Source of the DNA: JBJXGV01 sp046160485
GTDB taxonomy: Bacteria > Orphanbacterota > Orphanbacteria > JBJXGV01
NCBI GenBank assembly: GCA_046160485.1
Contig: JBJXGV010000068.1
Coordinates: forward strand, 62,001 to 126,000
Reading direction: 5' to 3'
Length of the DNA stretch: 64,000 nt
Positions 26,848 to 35,719 of the stretch are shown piece after piece (the first letter of the stretch is position 1; the number at the start of each line of letters is the position of its first letter). The notes beneath the pieces were generated by a model that made no database searches, had not been told where the DNA came from, and saw only the letters and a list, made by a program, of their open reading frames with translations. The position numbers and the translations under genes were made by a program.

Positions 26848-26995
26848 CCCGACTCCTTTCGCGCGTGTTCGCGGCGGCATTGTATCATTCGCGCCGGACA
26901 GGTTCGAGGTTGCGATTCACTCGCGCGCACCGCTCCGACACCGCGCACGCGTTAGTCGCGCGTCGCGTGCGCATCGCACTCGCGGATGGGAGACC

Positions 26996-28936
26996 GTGTT
27001 GCAACTGAGTGTGTTCATTCCGGTCGCGTGGGTCGCGTGCGTCCATCTCGCGGCGCTCGGCGCCGGGCGGCCGCTCTACTCGCGCTGGGTGCACGCACGC
27101 GGCGCGGCGCGTGGCGATGCGATCGACACGGCGTTGTCGGTGATGCTTGGGCTCGCGGTTCTGGCGAACGCCGCGCTCGCGCTCGCCGCGTTCGGCGTGT
27201 TGCACGCGCCGCTCGTTGCGGGGGCGACGCTCGCGCTCGCTGGTGTGAGTGGCGCGCGCATCGTGCGTGCACGCATCGCCGCCGCGCGCATCGCTCGCGG
27301 CGAAGCGTCTCTCGCACCCGCGCCCGCGCCGCGCCCGGCGCTTGCGCGGCTCTCGGAGCGCGCGCCGCTTCTTCTCGCGCTCCTCTTCGCCGCGTGCTAT
27401 CTGCCCAACGCGCTCATGCCCGTCCTCGAACACGACGACAACGTCTACCATCTCGCGATCCCGCGGATCTACCTCGAGGAGCACGCGCTCACGCGGATGC
27501 CGTCGAGTCTCTTCGCGAACATGCCGCACATCGTCGAGGTGCTCTACACGATCCCTATGAGCTGCGGCGACTTCGTCGCGCCGAAGGTCTTCGCGTACTC
27601 GATGGCGCTGTGGACTCTCGCGGCGCTCGTCGCGTTCGCGCGGCCGATTCTCGGCGGTTTCGGCGCCGGCCTCATCGCGCTCGTGTTCGTGTCCGGGAAG
27701 AACGTGCAGTGGCACCTTGGTCTCGCTTACGTCGAGCCGGTGATCGGATTCTTTCTGCTCTCTGCGTGTCTCGCGTTTTGGCGTTGGCGGCAGACTCGCG
27801 AAGCGGGGCTCTTGCGCGTCGTCGGCGTCGCGTGCGGCATGGCGATCGCGTCGAAGTATTCGGCGTGGGGATTTGCTGGGGCGATCCTCGGCGTGAGCGC
27901 GTTCGCCGCGATTCGCGCGCGCTCACGCGGCGTGTTCGCGCTCGTGCTCATCCCGATTGCGTTCGCGGCGCCGTGGCTCGTCAAGAATGCGCTCTATACG
28001 GGGAATCCGATCTACCCGAATTTGTTCGGCCTCTTCGGCGGAGCGTATTGGTCGGAGATTCAGGCGATGCACCTGTTGCGCTCCATGGATTTCGCGGGCG
28101 GCCCGGAGAAGACGCTCGCGTCGTTCGCGGCGCTCCCGTGGCGGCTCGTCACGCGCGACGAGTTCTTCTTCGCGCCGTGCACGAGCATGAGCTTGATGGC
28201 GCTCTTCGTCGTGGCGTTCGCGATGCCATCCAATTGGCGTTCGCCGCAAGTAGAAATGTTGGCGATTGCGGCGGTTGGGTTCGCGAGCTGGGCGTTGACG
28301 GTTCAGCAGGGCCGCTTTCTCGTCGCGTGGGTTCCGGTGATGGCGCTGGTGGCGGTGTTTGCGCTAGCGCCTCTCGTGCGCGGAGGCGGGGCGTGGGTGC
28401 GGGCCGCGCTTTTCGTTGCGGTCGCGGCTGTCGGCGCATACCAACTCGTCGCGCAGCTCTACCCTTTCGCACCGCGAATCGAAGTCTTCAGCGTGCCGCG
28501 CGATGAACTGATTCCGAAGAACGGGAACTTCGCGCTCTGTGAGTTCTTGAACCGCGAGGTTCCGGAGGGCGGCAAGGTGCTCGCGCTATGGGACAACCGA
28601 TTCTTCTTCTTGCGGCGCGAGTTCGAAGCCGAAAGCGCGTACGAAGCGCCGACCGGGCTTGCGCGGCTTCGCGAGCGTGGATCCGCGCGAGGTTTCGCCG
28701 AAGATCTCGCCGCGGACGGCTTCACGCACGTCGTCATGAACAATGCGGTCGCCTCGACGTATATGAACAACGCCGTCGGCGTAGACCTTCTCGACGACGC
28801 GCTCTATCCAGCGTCGCGGCTCGAAAAAGATCGCGCGCTCTTGAGCGAGTTCGTGAGCGATCATCTCGAGCCGCTCGTGCAGTTCGGAAATCTCTTCGCG
28901 TTTCGCATTCGGGCCGCGGGCCCCGCGGCGCGATGA
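26996..28936 (+). CDS. GT-C-type glycosyltransferase-like integral membrane protein
   Basis: 646 residues from GTG (a TTG 3 bases on is better spaced from GGGAG). About 10-12 hydrophobic helices fill residues 1-500, and about 150 soluble residues follow. The first loop after the early helices holds LEHDDNVYHLAIPRIYLEEH, the acidic-His motif expected of GT-C lipid-linked sugar transferases. Further on is PWLVKNALYTGNPIYPNLF, common in this type. The donor would be a polyprenyl-phosphate sugar and the acceptor is unknown. The stop overlaps the HupE start (ATGA). Confidence 0.78.
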   Translation: MLQLSVFIPVAWVACVHLAALGAGRPLYSRWVHARGAARGDAIDTALSVMLGLAVLANAALALAAFGVLHAPLVAGATLALAGVSGARIVRARIAAARIARGEASLAPAPAPRPALARLSERAPLLLALLFAACYLPNALMPVLEHDDNVYHLAIPRIYLEEHALTRMPSSLFANMPHIVEVLYTIPMSCGDFVAPKVFAYSMALWTLAALVAFARPILGGFGAGLIALVFVSGKNVQWHLGLAYVEPVIGFFLLSACLAFWRWRQTREAGLLRVVGVACGMAIASKYSAWGFAGAILGVSAFAAIRARSRGVFALVLIPIAFAAPWLVKNALYTGNPIYPNLFGLFGGAYWSEIQAMHLLRSMDFAGGPEKTLASFAALPWRLVTRDEFFFAPCTSMSLMALFVVAFAMPSNWRSPQVEMLAIAAVGFASWALTVQQGRFLVAWVPVMALVAVFALAPLVRGGGAWVRAALFVAVAAVGAYQLVAQLYPFAPRIEVFSVPRDELIPKNGNFALCEFLNREVPEGGKVLALWDNRFFFLRREFEAESAYEAPTGLARLRERGSARGFAEDLAADGFTHVVMNNAVASTYMNNAVGVDLLDDALYPASRLEKDRALLSEFVSDHLEPLVQFGNLFAFRIRAAGPAAR

Positions 28937-30102
28937 GGGCGCCGCGCCCCACGCATCGCCTCACGCCTCGCCGGCGGGCGTTCGCTGCCGCGCTACTTGC
29001 GGTGACTCTCGCCGGCGCGTTCGCATTCCCGCGCGACGCGGGCGCACACGAGTGGTCGCTCACCGAGACACGCGCCCAATTCGATTCGCGCGGCGGGTAC
29101 ACGTTCGAACTTCTCTTCGACGCCGACGCGCTTCTCTACGGCGTCGCGCCAGGGCATCTCGCGGCGGCCGATTCGGCGAGCTTGCGCGCGCTCTCACGCG
29201 AGGAGCGCGGACGCCGCGTCGAGGAACTGCGCGCCTTCTTCGCGCGCGCCGTCGAGATCCGATTCGACGACGTCCTCGTTGCGCCGGCGGTTTGGTTTTC
29301 GAGTCGCGGCGAAACGCAGGGAAGTGCCGTGCCGGCAAGCAGCGGCGATGGGCTTCCCGGTAACAGGATTAGTTTTGGCGGCGAGCGGCCGCGCGGCGCA
29401 CGCGCGTTCACGATTCGCGCACCCGAGAGCTTCGGAACGCTCTTGCTCTCGATTCAGCGCGACGAGGGGGCCCCCGCGCGGCGCATCGTGAAGCCGGGAA
29501 TGGAGAGTGACGCGATCGCGCTCAGCGATCGGGGCGGCGCGAGCCGGCTCGCGATTATCGCGCTCTACGCGCGGCTCGGCTTCGAGCACATTCTGCCGAA
29601 GGGCCTCGATCACATTCTCTTCGTCGTGGGGCTGTTTCTTCTCAGCGCGCGCACTTCGGCGCTCCTAAAGCAGGTCACCGCGTTTACGATCGCGCACTCG
29701 CTGACGCTGGCGCTCTCGATGTACGGCGTGATCACTCTGCCGGGGCGCGTCGTCGAGCCTCTAATCGCCCTCTCGATCGCCTACGTTGCCATCGAGAATC
29801 TCGTCACGTCGGAACTGAAGCCGTGGCGCCCGCTCGTGGTGTTCGGATTCGGGCTCTTGCACGGGCTCGGCTTCGCGGGCGTGCTACGAGAACTCGGGCT
29901 GCCGCGTTCCGAATTCCTCGTGGCAATCGTGTCGTTCAACGTCGGCGTCGAACTCGGACAGCTCGCGGTGATCGCGCTCGCGTTCGCCGGGGTCGGATGG
30001 TGGCGGCGCCATCGTGCGTATCGCTCGCGCGTCGTCGTCCCCGCGTCGGCCGCGATCGCGCTCGTCGGCGTCTTCTGGGCGGTTCAGCGCATCGCGGGTT
30101 GA
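28933..30102 (+). CDS. hupE: HupE/UreJ-family protein with N-terminal periplasmic domain
   Basis: 389 residues; the start overlaps the preceding stop. A signal peptide is followed by about 190 periplasmic residues, starting HEWSLTETRAQF. The C-terminal half is a HupE/UreJ membrane module of about 6 helices with the metal-ligand motif FEHILPKGLDHILFVVGLFLL, then IAHSLTLALSMYG and FGLLHGLGFAGVL. HupE/UreJ proteins are thought to carry nickel or cobalt. The next gene is a NicO/RcnA-like nickel/cobalt transporter only 31 bases away, which supports a metal role. Confidence 0.88.
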   Translation: MRAPRPTHRLTPRRRAFAAALLAVTLAGAFAFPRDAGAHEWSLTETRAQFDSRGGYTFELLFDADALLYGVAPGHLAAADSASLRALSREERGRRVEELRAFFARAVEIRFDDVLVAPAVWFSSRGETQGSAVPASSGDGLPGNRISFGGERPRGARAFTIRAPESFGTLLLSIQRDEGAPARRIVKPGMESDAIALSDRGGASRLAIIALYARLGFEHILPKGLDHILFVVGLFLLSARTSALLKQVTAFTIAHSLTLALSMYGVITLPGRVVEPLIALSIAYVAIENLVTSELKPWRPLVVFGFGLLHGLGFAGVLRELGLPRSEFLVAIVSFNVGVELGQLAVIALAFAGVGWWRRHRAYRSRVVVPASAAIALVGVFWAVQRIAG

Positions 30103-30133
30103 CGCGAATCGCGCGTCCGTAGACACTCGCCGC

Positions 30134-30874
30134 ATGAATCTCCTTGCTGCCGCGGGCTCGGGCGCACTCTTCGGGGTTTTACACGGCCTCGGGCCGGATC
30201 ACTGCGCGGCGCTCGCGTCGCTCATCGCGCACGACCAAGATCACCGCGCTTCGACGCGCGCGAGCTTCCAGTTCGGGCTCGGTCACGCGGCTGCGCTCGG
30301 CGTTCTCGGGCTCGCGGCGAGTGCGTCGGGGCTCTTGATCCCGGAATCGTGGGAGAGCGCGGCCGAGGTTTTCGCGGGGTTGCTCCTCCTCGTCGTCGGT
30401 GTGCTCGCGCTCACGCGGCGCGACGCGCAACTCGTCATCCACAGTCACGCGCACGATCACGTGCATCCGCATGCGCACGACGAACCGCCGCACGCGCATT
30501 GGCACATGCATCTCGGCACGGCGCTCTTCCGGAAGCACGACGCGCGACAGCCGCACCGCCACCCGCACCTCGCGGCGATCATCGGCGGGGCTTTCGGACT
30601 CAGCGGCGTGCGCGCGCTCACGCTCGCTCTGCCGCCGCTCATTCTCGCCGCTCATTCTCTCGCGAGCGCACTCGTCTTCGTCGTCGCGTTCGGCCTCGGC
30701 GTGACGATCTCGATGGTCGCGTTCGGATTCGTCTTTCAGACAGCGCGGCGCGGGCTCTTGAGTCGCTTCGCCGCCAATCCCGCCGTCGCCAACTTGTGGA
30801 TCGCGCGTTCTATCGGCGTCTTTGCGATCGGACTCGGGATTTACTGGGTCGCGCGCAACTTCACGATCGCGTAG
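30134..30874 (+). CDS. NicO/RcnA-like nickel-cobalt transporter
   Basis: 246 residues, about six membrane helices. The first helix holds GVLHGLGPDHCAALASLIAHD, the HX4-5D nickel/cobalt signature of NiCoT/RcnA proteins. A cytoplasmic or periplasmic loop is very His-rich (IHSHAHDHVHPHAHDEPPHA and then HWHMH, RQPHRHPH), typical of RcnA-type metal-buffering loops. It likely exports or imports Ni2+/Co2+ together with the HupE protein just upstream. The 3' end overlaps that of the convergent EamA gene by 14 bases. Confidence 0.88.
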   Translation: MNLLAAAGSGALFGVLHGLGPDHCAALASLIAHDQDHRASTRASFQFGLGHAAALGVLGLAASASGLLIPESWESAAEVFAGLLLLVVGVLALTRRDAQLVIHSHAHDHVHPHAHDEPPHAHWHMHLGTALFRKHDARQPHRHPHLAAIIGGAFGLSGVRALTLALPPLILAAHSLASALVFVVAFGLGVTISMVAFGFVFQTARRGLLSRFAANPAVANLWIARSIGVFAIGLGIYWVARNFTIA

Positions 30875-31739
30875 CGGATCGTCCGAGCGGCCGGTCGGCG
30901 ACGACGGCGGCCAGCACGAGCAGCGCGCCGCCGCCGATCTCGCGCCCCGCAAGCACGTCGCCGCGTACCACCCACGCGAAGATCGCCGCCATCACCGGTT
31001 CGAGCGCGAAGATGAACGCCGCGCGATTCACGCTCGCCGTGCGCTGCCCCGCGGTCTGCGCGAAGATCGTCAGCGCGGTGGCGACGAGGCCGAGATAGAG
31101 AATCGACGCGGCGTGCGACGTGATCGGCGACGGGTACGGCGCGCGGAGCGCTGACGCGGTGATGGCAGCAAGGAGCGTCGTGACGGCGAGTTGCACCGCG
31201 GTCAGCGGAAGCACCGGCGATGTGCGCGCGAACGAGCCCATCGCGATGATGACGAACGCATACGTGATCGCGCAGCCGAGCGTCAGAAGGTCGCCCGCGC
31301 GCACCGCGGGTTCGACGCCGCGCCCGAGCAAGAGCACGATCCCCGCGCAGCCGCACGCGAGCGCGACGTACGTGCCGCGCGCGGGCTTCTCGCGCGTGAG
31401 CAGAAACCGAAACAGAGGAACGAGCGGCACCGAGATCGCGGAGAAGAACGCCGAGCGCGACGCCGACGTCAGCTGCAGCCCGAGCGTTTGGAACGCGAAG
31501 GTGACGAAGAGAAGCACGCCGAGGAGCGTGCCGCGCCGAAGCGTGGCGCTCGCGAAAGTGTCGCGCCGCACGAGCACCGGCAGAAACGGAAGCGTGCCGA
31601 GCGCGAACCGCGCGACGATGAGCGGAAACGGCGCCCACACGTCGAGCGCTTCCTTCACCAAAACAAACGTCGTGCCCCAGACGGTCACGACGCCGAGAAG
31701 AAGTAGCTCGCCTCGCAGACTCGCGCTCATCTTGCTCAT
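30861..31739 (-). CDS. EamA-family (DMT) transporter
   Basis: 292 residues with ten hydrophobic helices in two EamA repeats: GVVTVWGTTFVLVKEAL in the first and YLGLVATALTIFAQTAGQ ... ALEPVMAAIFAWVVRGD in the second. The late ALEPV helix is the usual second-repeat signature. Substrate unknown: members export amino acids, purines or other metabolites. Convergent overlap with the nickel transporter gene. It is not close to the second EamA gene at 34603 in sequence. Confidence 0.9.
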   Translation of the reverse strand: MSKMSASLRGELLLLGVVTVWGTTFVLVKEALDVWAPFPLIVARFALGTLPFLPVLVRRDTFASATLRRGTLLGVLLFVTFAFQTLGLQLTSASRSAFFSAISVPLVPLFRFLLTREKPARGTYVALACGCAGIVLLLGRGVEPAVRAGDLLTLGCAITYAFVIIAMGSFARTSPVLPLTAVQLAVTTLLAAITASALRAPYPSPITSHAASILYLGLVATALTIFAQTAGQRTASVNRAAFIFALEPVMAAIFAWVVRGDVLAGREIGGGALLVLAAVVADRPLGRSATRS

Positions 31740-31751
31740 GAGCCGGCGAGT

Positions 31752-32525
31752 CTATCGCAACACACGCTCCGGGCGCCCGTCGTTTCCCGCGAGGATGCCG
31801 TCGATCCATGCGACATGCGCGCTGATGCGCGTGTAGACGTCCGTGATCGCGTATTGCTCCGGACGTCCGCCCATCGCGCCCGAACTCACGCCGACGACGA
31901 AGAGCTTCTCGCCGATTTCCATGAGCGCTGGCCCGCCGCTGTCGCCGGGGCCGCTGACGCCTTCCATCGCGGTGCCGAGCGGCGGCTCGTCGAAGGGCAT
32001 GAAGATGCGCAGAGGCCCGGCGTCGTCGATGACGTTCGTCGCGGCGCGGCGGCGGCCGTCGGTGCGCGTAACGCCCGACTTTGGATTGCCGTAGTCGCCA
32101 TACCCGACGAGGTACACCGTCTTGCCGAGTTCCTCGCGACCGCGATAGATCGCGAGCGGTCGCGTTCCCTTCACGGGCCCCGCCAGTTCGACGAGCGCGA
32201 GGTCGACTTCCGGCGGGCGATCCTTCGGGCCCGACCCTTCGGGGTGAATGACGACGCGGCGGATTGCGATGAGTTCATCGCCGAATCGCACCTGCCCGCC
32301 GCTTTTCGGAACGGCGGCCGCAACGTGCGCCGCGGTCACGCCCCACGTCGGAGCGATGAGGGTGCAGCCGCCGATGCCGACGATCTCGCCTGCCGCGTCG
32401 AAACGCACTCCGAGTTCGACCGAAGCGGAGTCGGGTTTGTCGTGCCGAAGAACGACAGCGGCCGCGGGGCTGGCGCAGAGAAGTACGAGTGAGAGTGCGA
32501 GGCGAAGCGATGTCCGGATCATCAT
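31752..32525 (-). CDS. Exported trypsin-like (S1) serine protease
   Basis: 257 residues, ATG with GGAGACG upstream; signal peptide LALSLVLLCASPAAA. Complete triad: His67 in VTAAHVAAA, Asp108 in EVDLALVEL, Ser196 in GPGDSGGPALM. The mature chain is close to the size of a chymotrypsin domain, without PDZ or other modules, and only one obvious Cys. It probably works in the periplasm or outside. It lies 12 bases upstream of the EamA gene on the same strand. Confidence 0.93.
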   Translation of the reverse strand: MMIRTSLRLALSLVLLCASPAAAVVLRHDKPDSASVELGVRFDAAGEIVGIGGCTLIAPTWGVTAAHVAAAVPKSGGQVRFGDELIAIRRVVIHPEGSGPKDRPPEVDLALVELAGPVKGTRPLAIYRGREELGKTVYLVGYGDYGNPKSGVTRTDGRRRAATNVIDDAGPLRIFMPFDEPPLGTAMEGVSGPGDSGGPALMEIGEKLFVVGVSSGAMGGRPEQYAITDVYTRISAHVAWIDGILAGNDGRPERVLR

Positions 32526-32619
32526 GTCGTCTCCATGGTGGGAGGAAGCGCGGAGGAAAAAAGCGCGTGCGCGCCGAGCGTTGCCCGGCGCGCCGCGATT
32601 CGATTGCCGATCGTCGAGC

Positions 32620-33765
32620 TTAGTTCTGCTTCTCGATCTTCACTTCGAGGCGGCACTCTTCGCCGTCGGCCGTCTGCGTGCGCTGGAGCTGCACGTTGGC
32701 CTCCGCGTCGATGCCCTGCTCACGAAGCTTCTGGTCGATGAGCGCCTGAATCTCTTCCTGCGTCATGTTCGGGTCGGGACGAATGATGATCGCGTGCGCG
32801 TCATCGCCGGGCTCGCCGTCGACGACGAGTTTCAGCTCGCAGTTCTCTTCTGTCTGCGCCCCCTCGCCGTCGAGACAGCACGCCGTGTCGCAGCTAATTT
32901 GGACCTGCGTCATGTCGCCCTCGGTCGAGACGGCCACGGTGGCGCCTTCCATGCCGCACGACGCGAGCTGCGACCGGATGTCCGCTTCGATTTCCTCCGC
33001 CGTCTTGCCGCGCCGATCGATCGTGAGCTGGCAGACGCCCTCGCCGGCCATGGCGTACATGTTGCCCTCGACGCGCTCACGACGCGGCGCGACCTGCGCG
33101 CGCGAGTCGATGCCGCGGCGCGCGAGCGTGCTCGCGAAGAGCGACGCCGCGTGCTGCGCGTCGCGCTGCGAACGCGTCGGCGTGAACGCGGTCAGACGGA
33201 AGTGATCCGCTTGCGCGAGTTCCGGCGACGGCGCCTCGCCGACAGCCGCGGTGACGATGTTACGCACCTCGGCGTTCGCACCCGACGCGACGGCCGCGTG
33301 ATCCGAATGCGTCGTCGCGATGCGACCCACGCGCACCTCGGTGCCGCCGACCGCCGTCTTCAAGCCGTCGGCGATCTCGCGAACCGTTTCGCGATCGAGC
33401 CCCGGCCCCGCGAGCGTGAGCGTCACTTCATTGCCGACGGTGCGCTCGTACGAAAACGGAACGAACAAGAAGATAAACGAGAACACGGCAACCGCGAACG
33501 CGGCCGCGAATGCCGGCCTCGCCTTGAAGAATCGAAATGCTGGCATGAAAGAAACTCCTTTCGAAGTCGAACCGCGCGCTGTCGCGCGACCGAGATCAGA
33601 TTGGGAACGCGCGCGGCGTGTGGCGGCCGAACGCACGGTGGTTTCGATGGAGGGGATTCCGCTCTCGCTTGCCGAGCGGAGCGCGCTGAAGTCGGCGGCC
33701 ATGGCGTCGTCCGCGCACGGACGACCCGGTCGCTTCGTCCAACGCTGGTCGCGGTCTTCACTCAT
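32620..33765 (-). CDS. Putative anti-sigma factor: cytoplasmic N-terminus, one membrane helix, Cys-rich periplasmic domain
   Basis: 381 residues. The start at 33765 overlaps the sigma-factor stop by 8 bases and has a perfect AAGGAGG 6 bases upstream. Residues 1-75 are hydrophilic with an amphipathic stretch (DDAMAADFSALRSASES) of the kind that binds sigma domain 4. A single helix follows near 83-103 (AAFAVAVFSFIFLFVPF). The periplasmic part holds about 8 Cys in its C-terminal half (GVCQLTI, ASCGMEG, SCDTACC, ENCELKL, EECRLEV) and no known domain. A second AAGGAG at 33555-33560 would start a shorter form at Met74, lacking the sigma-binding part. Role inferred from gene order and topology; sequence similarity to known anti-sigma families was not seen. 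Confidence 0.65.
   Translation of the reverse strand: MSEDRDQRWTKRPGRPCADDAMAADFSALRSASESGIPSIETTVRSAATRRARSQSDLGRATARGSTSKGVSFMPAFRFFKARPAFAAAFAVAVFSFIFLFVPFSYERTVGNEVTLTLAGPGLDRETVREIADGLKTAVGGTEVRVGRIATTHSDHAAVASGANAEVRNIVTAAVGEAPSPELAQADHFRLTAFTPTRSQRDAQHAASLFASTLARRGIDSRAQVAPRRERVEGNMYAMAGEGVCQLTIDRRGKTAEEIEADIRSQLASCGMEGATVAVSTEGDMTQVQISCDTACCLDGEGAQTEENCELKLVVDGEPGDDAHAIIIRPDPNMTQEEIQALIDQKLREQGIDAEANVQLQRTQTADGEECRLEVKIEKQN
33555..33560 (-). promoter_or_regulatory. Internal ribosome-binding site inside the anti-sigma gene
   Basis: AAGGAG is followed at 8 bases by an in-frame ATG (33546) just before the membrane helix. The upstream start also has a strong site (AAGGAGG, 33772-33778). 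Two good sites in one frame could give a full-length and an N-terminally short product. Confidence 0.45.
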
Positions 33766-34426
33766 TGCACGCCTCCTTGTGAACGCGTTCGGTGGCCGTT
33801 GCCGGCGCGAACGCGACTTGTCTTGCCATGAGCCGGTTGCCGCCGCGCGCGCGCTGCGTTGCCGCGTCCGCGATCGAGCGCACCGGCGTCTCGCTCGTAA
33901 AGCCGAGCCTTTCGTAGTGCCGGCGCAGCCGCCCGCGCCCTCGCGCAAGCCGCGACTTCACCGCCGAGACGGACACCTCTTGCATCGCGGCGACCTCGTC
34001 GACGGAGTAGCCCTCCATCTCGAAGAGAACGACCGCCTCGCGTTGCACGGATGGAAGCGTCGCTAGCGCCCGGGACGCTCGCGCCGCCCGCTCGCGCTCC
34101 TCCTCCCGAACTGCGCCATCCTCGCCGGCCGGTTCGTTCCCCAGCGTCAACTCCTCCTCGAGGGCCAGGAATCTCCGCCAGAAATGCGACCGCGACCGTG
34201 TTCGGTGAACGGAAAGGAGCACTGCGTAGAACCAAGGTCTGAAGCGAGACTCGTCGCGCAGGGTCGGCAGCTTCTCGAAAGCGCGGAGCACGGCATCGTG
34301 GAAAAGATCGTCCCCTTCCGGGATGGATCGGGAGAGGCGCCGCGCCGTCGCGCAAGCTCTTCCGTGGAACGGCGTCAAAAGCTCGGTCAGCCGTTGCCAC
34401 TTCTCGTGATCGCTTTCGATTCGCAT
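33758..34426 (-). CDS. ECF (extracytoplasmic function) RNA polymerase sigma factor
   Basis: 222 residues; ATG with AAGGCGG upstream. Sigma-70 region 2 is seen as EGDDLFHDAVLRAFEKLPTL ... RFRPWFYAVLLSVHRTRSR, region 4 as LATLPSVQREAVVLFEMEGY SVDEVAAMQEVSVSAVKSRL with its helix-turn-helix. Length is slightly above the usual 180-200 owing to a C-terminal tail of about 45 residues. It overlaps the putative anti-sigma gene, the usual arrangement for an ECF pair answering an envelope signal. The regulon is unknown; a likely first target is its own promoter upstream of 34426. Confidence 0.92.
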   Translation of the reverse strand: MRIESDHEKWQRLTELLTPFHGRACATARRLSRSIPEGDDLFHDAVLRAFEKLPTLRDESRFRPWFYAVLLSVHRTRSRSHFWRRFLALEEELTLGNEPAGEDGAVREEERERAARASRALATLPSVQREAVVLFEMEGYSVDEVAAMQEVSVSAVKSRLARGRGRLRRHYERLGFTSETPVRSIADAATQRARGGNRLMARQVAFAPATATERVHKEACNE

Positions 34427-34602
34427 GCCCGCCTTCGCTGGAGTCGTTGCTTCGGTCAGCCTACGGGATAGGAGACGCTTGGGAGGCGTGATCGGTCGCA
34501 GGAAATTTTACGACGGGGAGATTTCTGCGTCGCGCGGGATTTTTGGGGGCGCGGGCGCTGGCGCGGACGATGGCGCCGGAGCGGGGGCGTACGCGGCGGC
34601 GG

Positions 34603-35538
34603 CTACGTGCGCGCGGCGGTCGCGCGGCGCTGGCCCCACGCGACCAGGAGGATCCCCGCGAAGATGACCGGCGCGACGAGAAGCGCGCGCCGCGTCGGGA
34701 CTTCGGCGGTCCACCAGTACGCGAGGAGCGACGAAATGATCGGCTCGAGCGTGATGCTCGTCGCGACGACGTACGCGGGGAGATGCTTGAGCACCGCGTT
34801 GTAGAGCGAGTGGCCGAGGCCGGTGGGGATCGCGGCGAGCGCGACGAAGACCCACCAGTCGGCGGGGCGCGCGGGCGCGAACGGCTTGCCGGTTGCGACG
34901 AGCGCGATGGCCAGCGTGAGCGCGGCCGCGCCGTAAACGCGCACGAGGTACGGCACCGTGTCCCACGATTGGCGCTCGCGGCGGCCGACGACCATGTAGC
35001 CCGCGGCAAGCATCGCTCCGGCGAGCGCCATGAGGTCGCCGCGAATCGAGAGCCCCGCGAAGCCGATCGAGACCGCGCTCCCCGCGAGCGCGATGCCGAT
35101 GCCCGCCCAGCCGAGCGGCGGCACGCGCTCGCGCAAGAAGATCGACGCCGCGATCGCCGCCCACACCGGCTGCGTCGTCACGAGCAGCACCGAGTTCGCG
35201 ACCGACGTGTGCGACAGCGACGCGATCCACACCCAGAAGTGAAGGCCGAGGAGGACGCCGGCGAAGATGGCGCCGGCGTGGTTGCGCGTGCGCGCGGGTG
35301 ATCGCGCGAACGACCGTGCGCGCAAACCGGTGACGACGAGCACGATGAGCGCTCCGACCGCGGCGAGCGCAACGCGCCAGAACGCAAGCAGCAGCGGGTC
35401 GGACTGCGACAGCTTCACAAGCGGCGCCGCGAACGACGCGGCCGTCACCGCGAGCAGAAGCTGCCCGACGCCCGCGCGGCCGCGCGCATGGCGAGGCGCG
35501 TCGGGTGTTTCGCGGGTTGTCGCTGCAGTGCTTTCCAT
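34603..35538 (-). CDS. EamA-family (DMT) transporter
   Basis: 311 residues from ATG at 35538 (a GTG 18 bases upstream is possible). Ten helices in two EamA repeats: AASFAAPLVKLSQSDPLLLA, LHFWVWIASLSHTSVANSVLL, then GLGHSLYNAVLKHLPAYVVA and TLEPIISSLLAYWW in the second. The LEPI segment is the characteristic late helix. Substrate unknown. Divergent from the S9 peptidase; the 181-base gap between them should hold both promoters. Confidence 0.9.
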   Translation of the reverse strand: MESTAATTRETPDAPRHARGRAGVGQLLLAVTAASFAAPLVKLSQSDPLLLAFWRVALAAVGALIVLVVTGLRARSFARSPARTRNHAGAIFAGVLLGLHFWVWIASLSHTSVANSVLLVTTQPVWAAIAASIFLRERVPPLGWAGIGIALAGSAVSIGFAGLSIRGDLMALAGAMLAAGYMVVGRRERQSWDTVPYLVRVYGAAALTLAIALVATGKPFAPARPADWWVFVALAAIPTGLGHSLYNAVLKHLPAYVVATSITLEPIISSLLAYWWTAEVPTRRALLVAPVIFAGILLVAWGQRRATAART

Positions 35539-35719
35539 TTGGGTCTCTTGTATCACAGGCGTCGCGCGATCCCGACCTCAATCCTCGCAGCTGCGCATCG
35601 CGCGCGCGCTCCGCGCGTAGACATGCGCGCGCGGGCCGCGGTAAGGTGAATCGCGCTGCGAGTAACGTCGCGCCGCGAGTCGGCGCGAATCGGATCCGCC
35701 CCGAAGGAGACCGACTGCC

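Noticed and set aside
30430..30560. His-rich coding stretch as a repeat or CRISPR-like array
   Set aside because: It is the metal-binding loop of the NicO/RcnA-like protein; no regular spacing.
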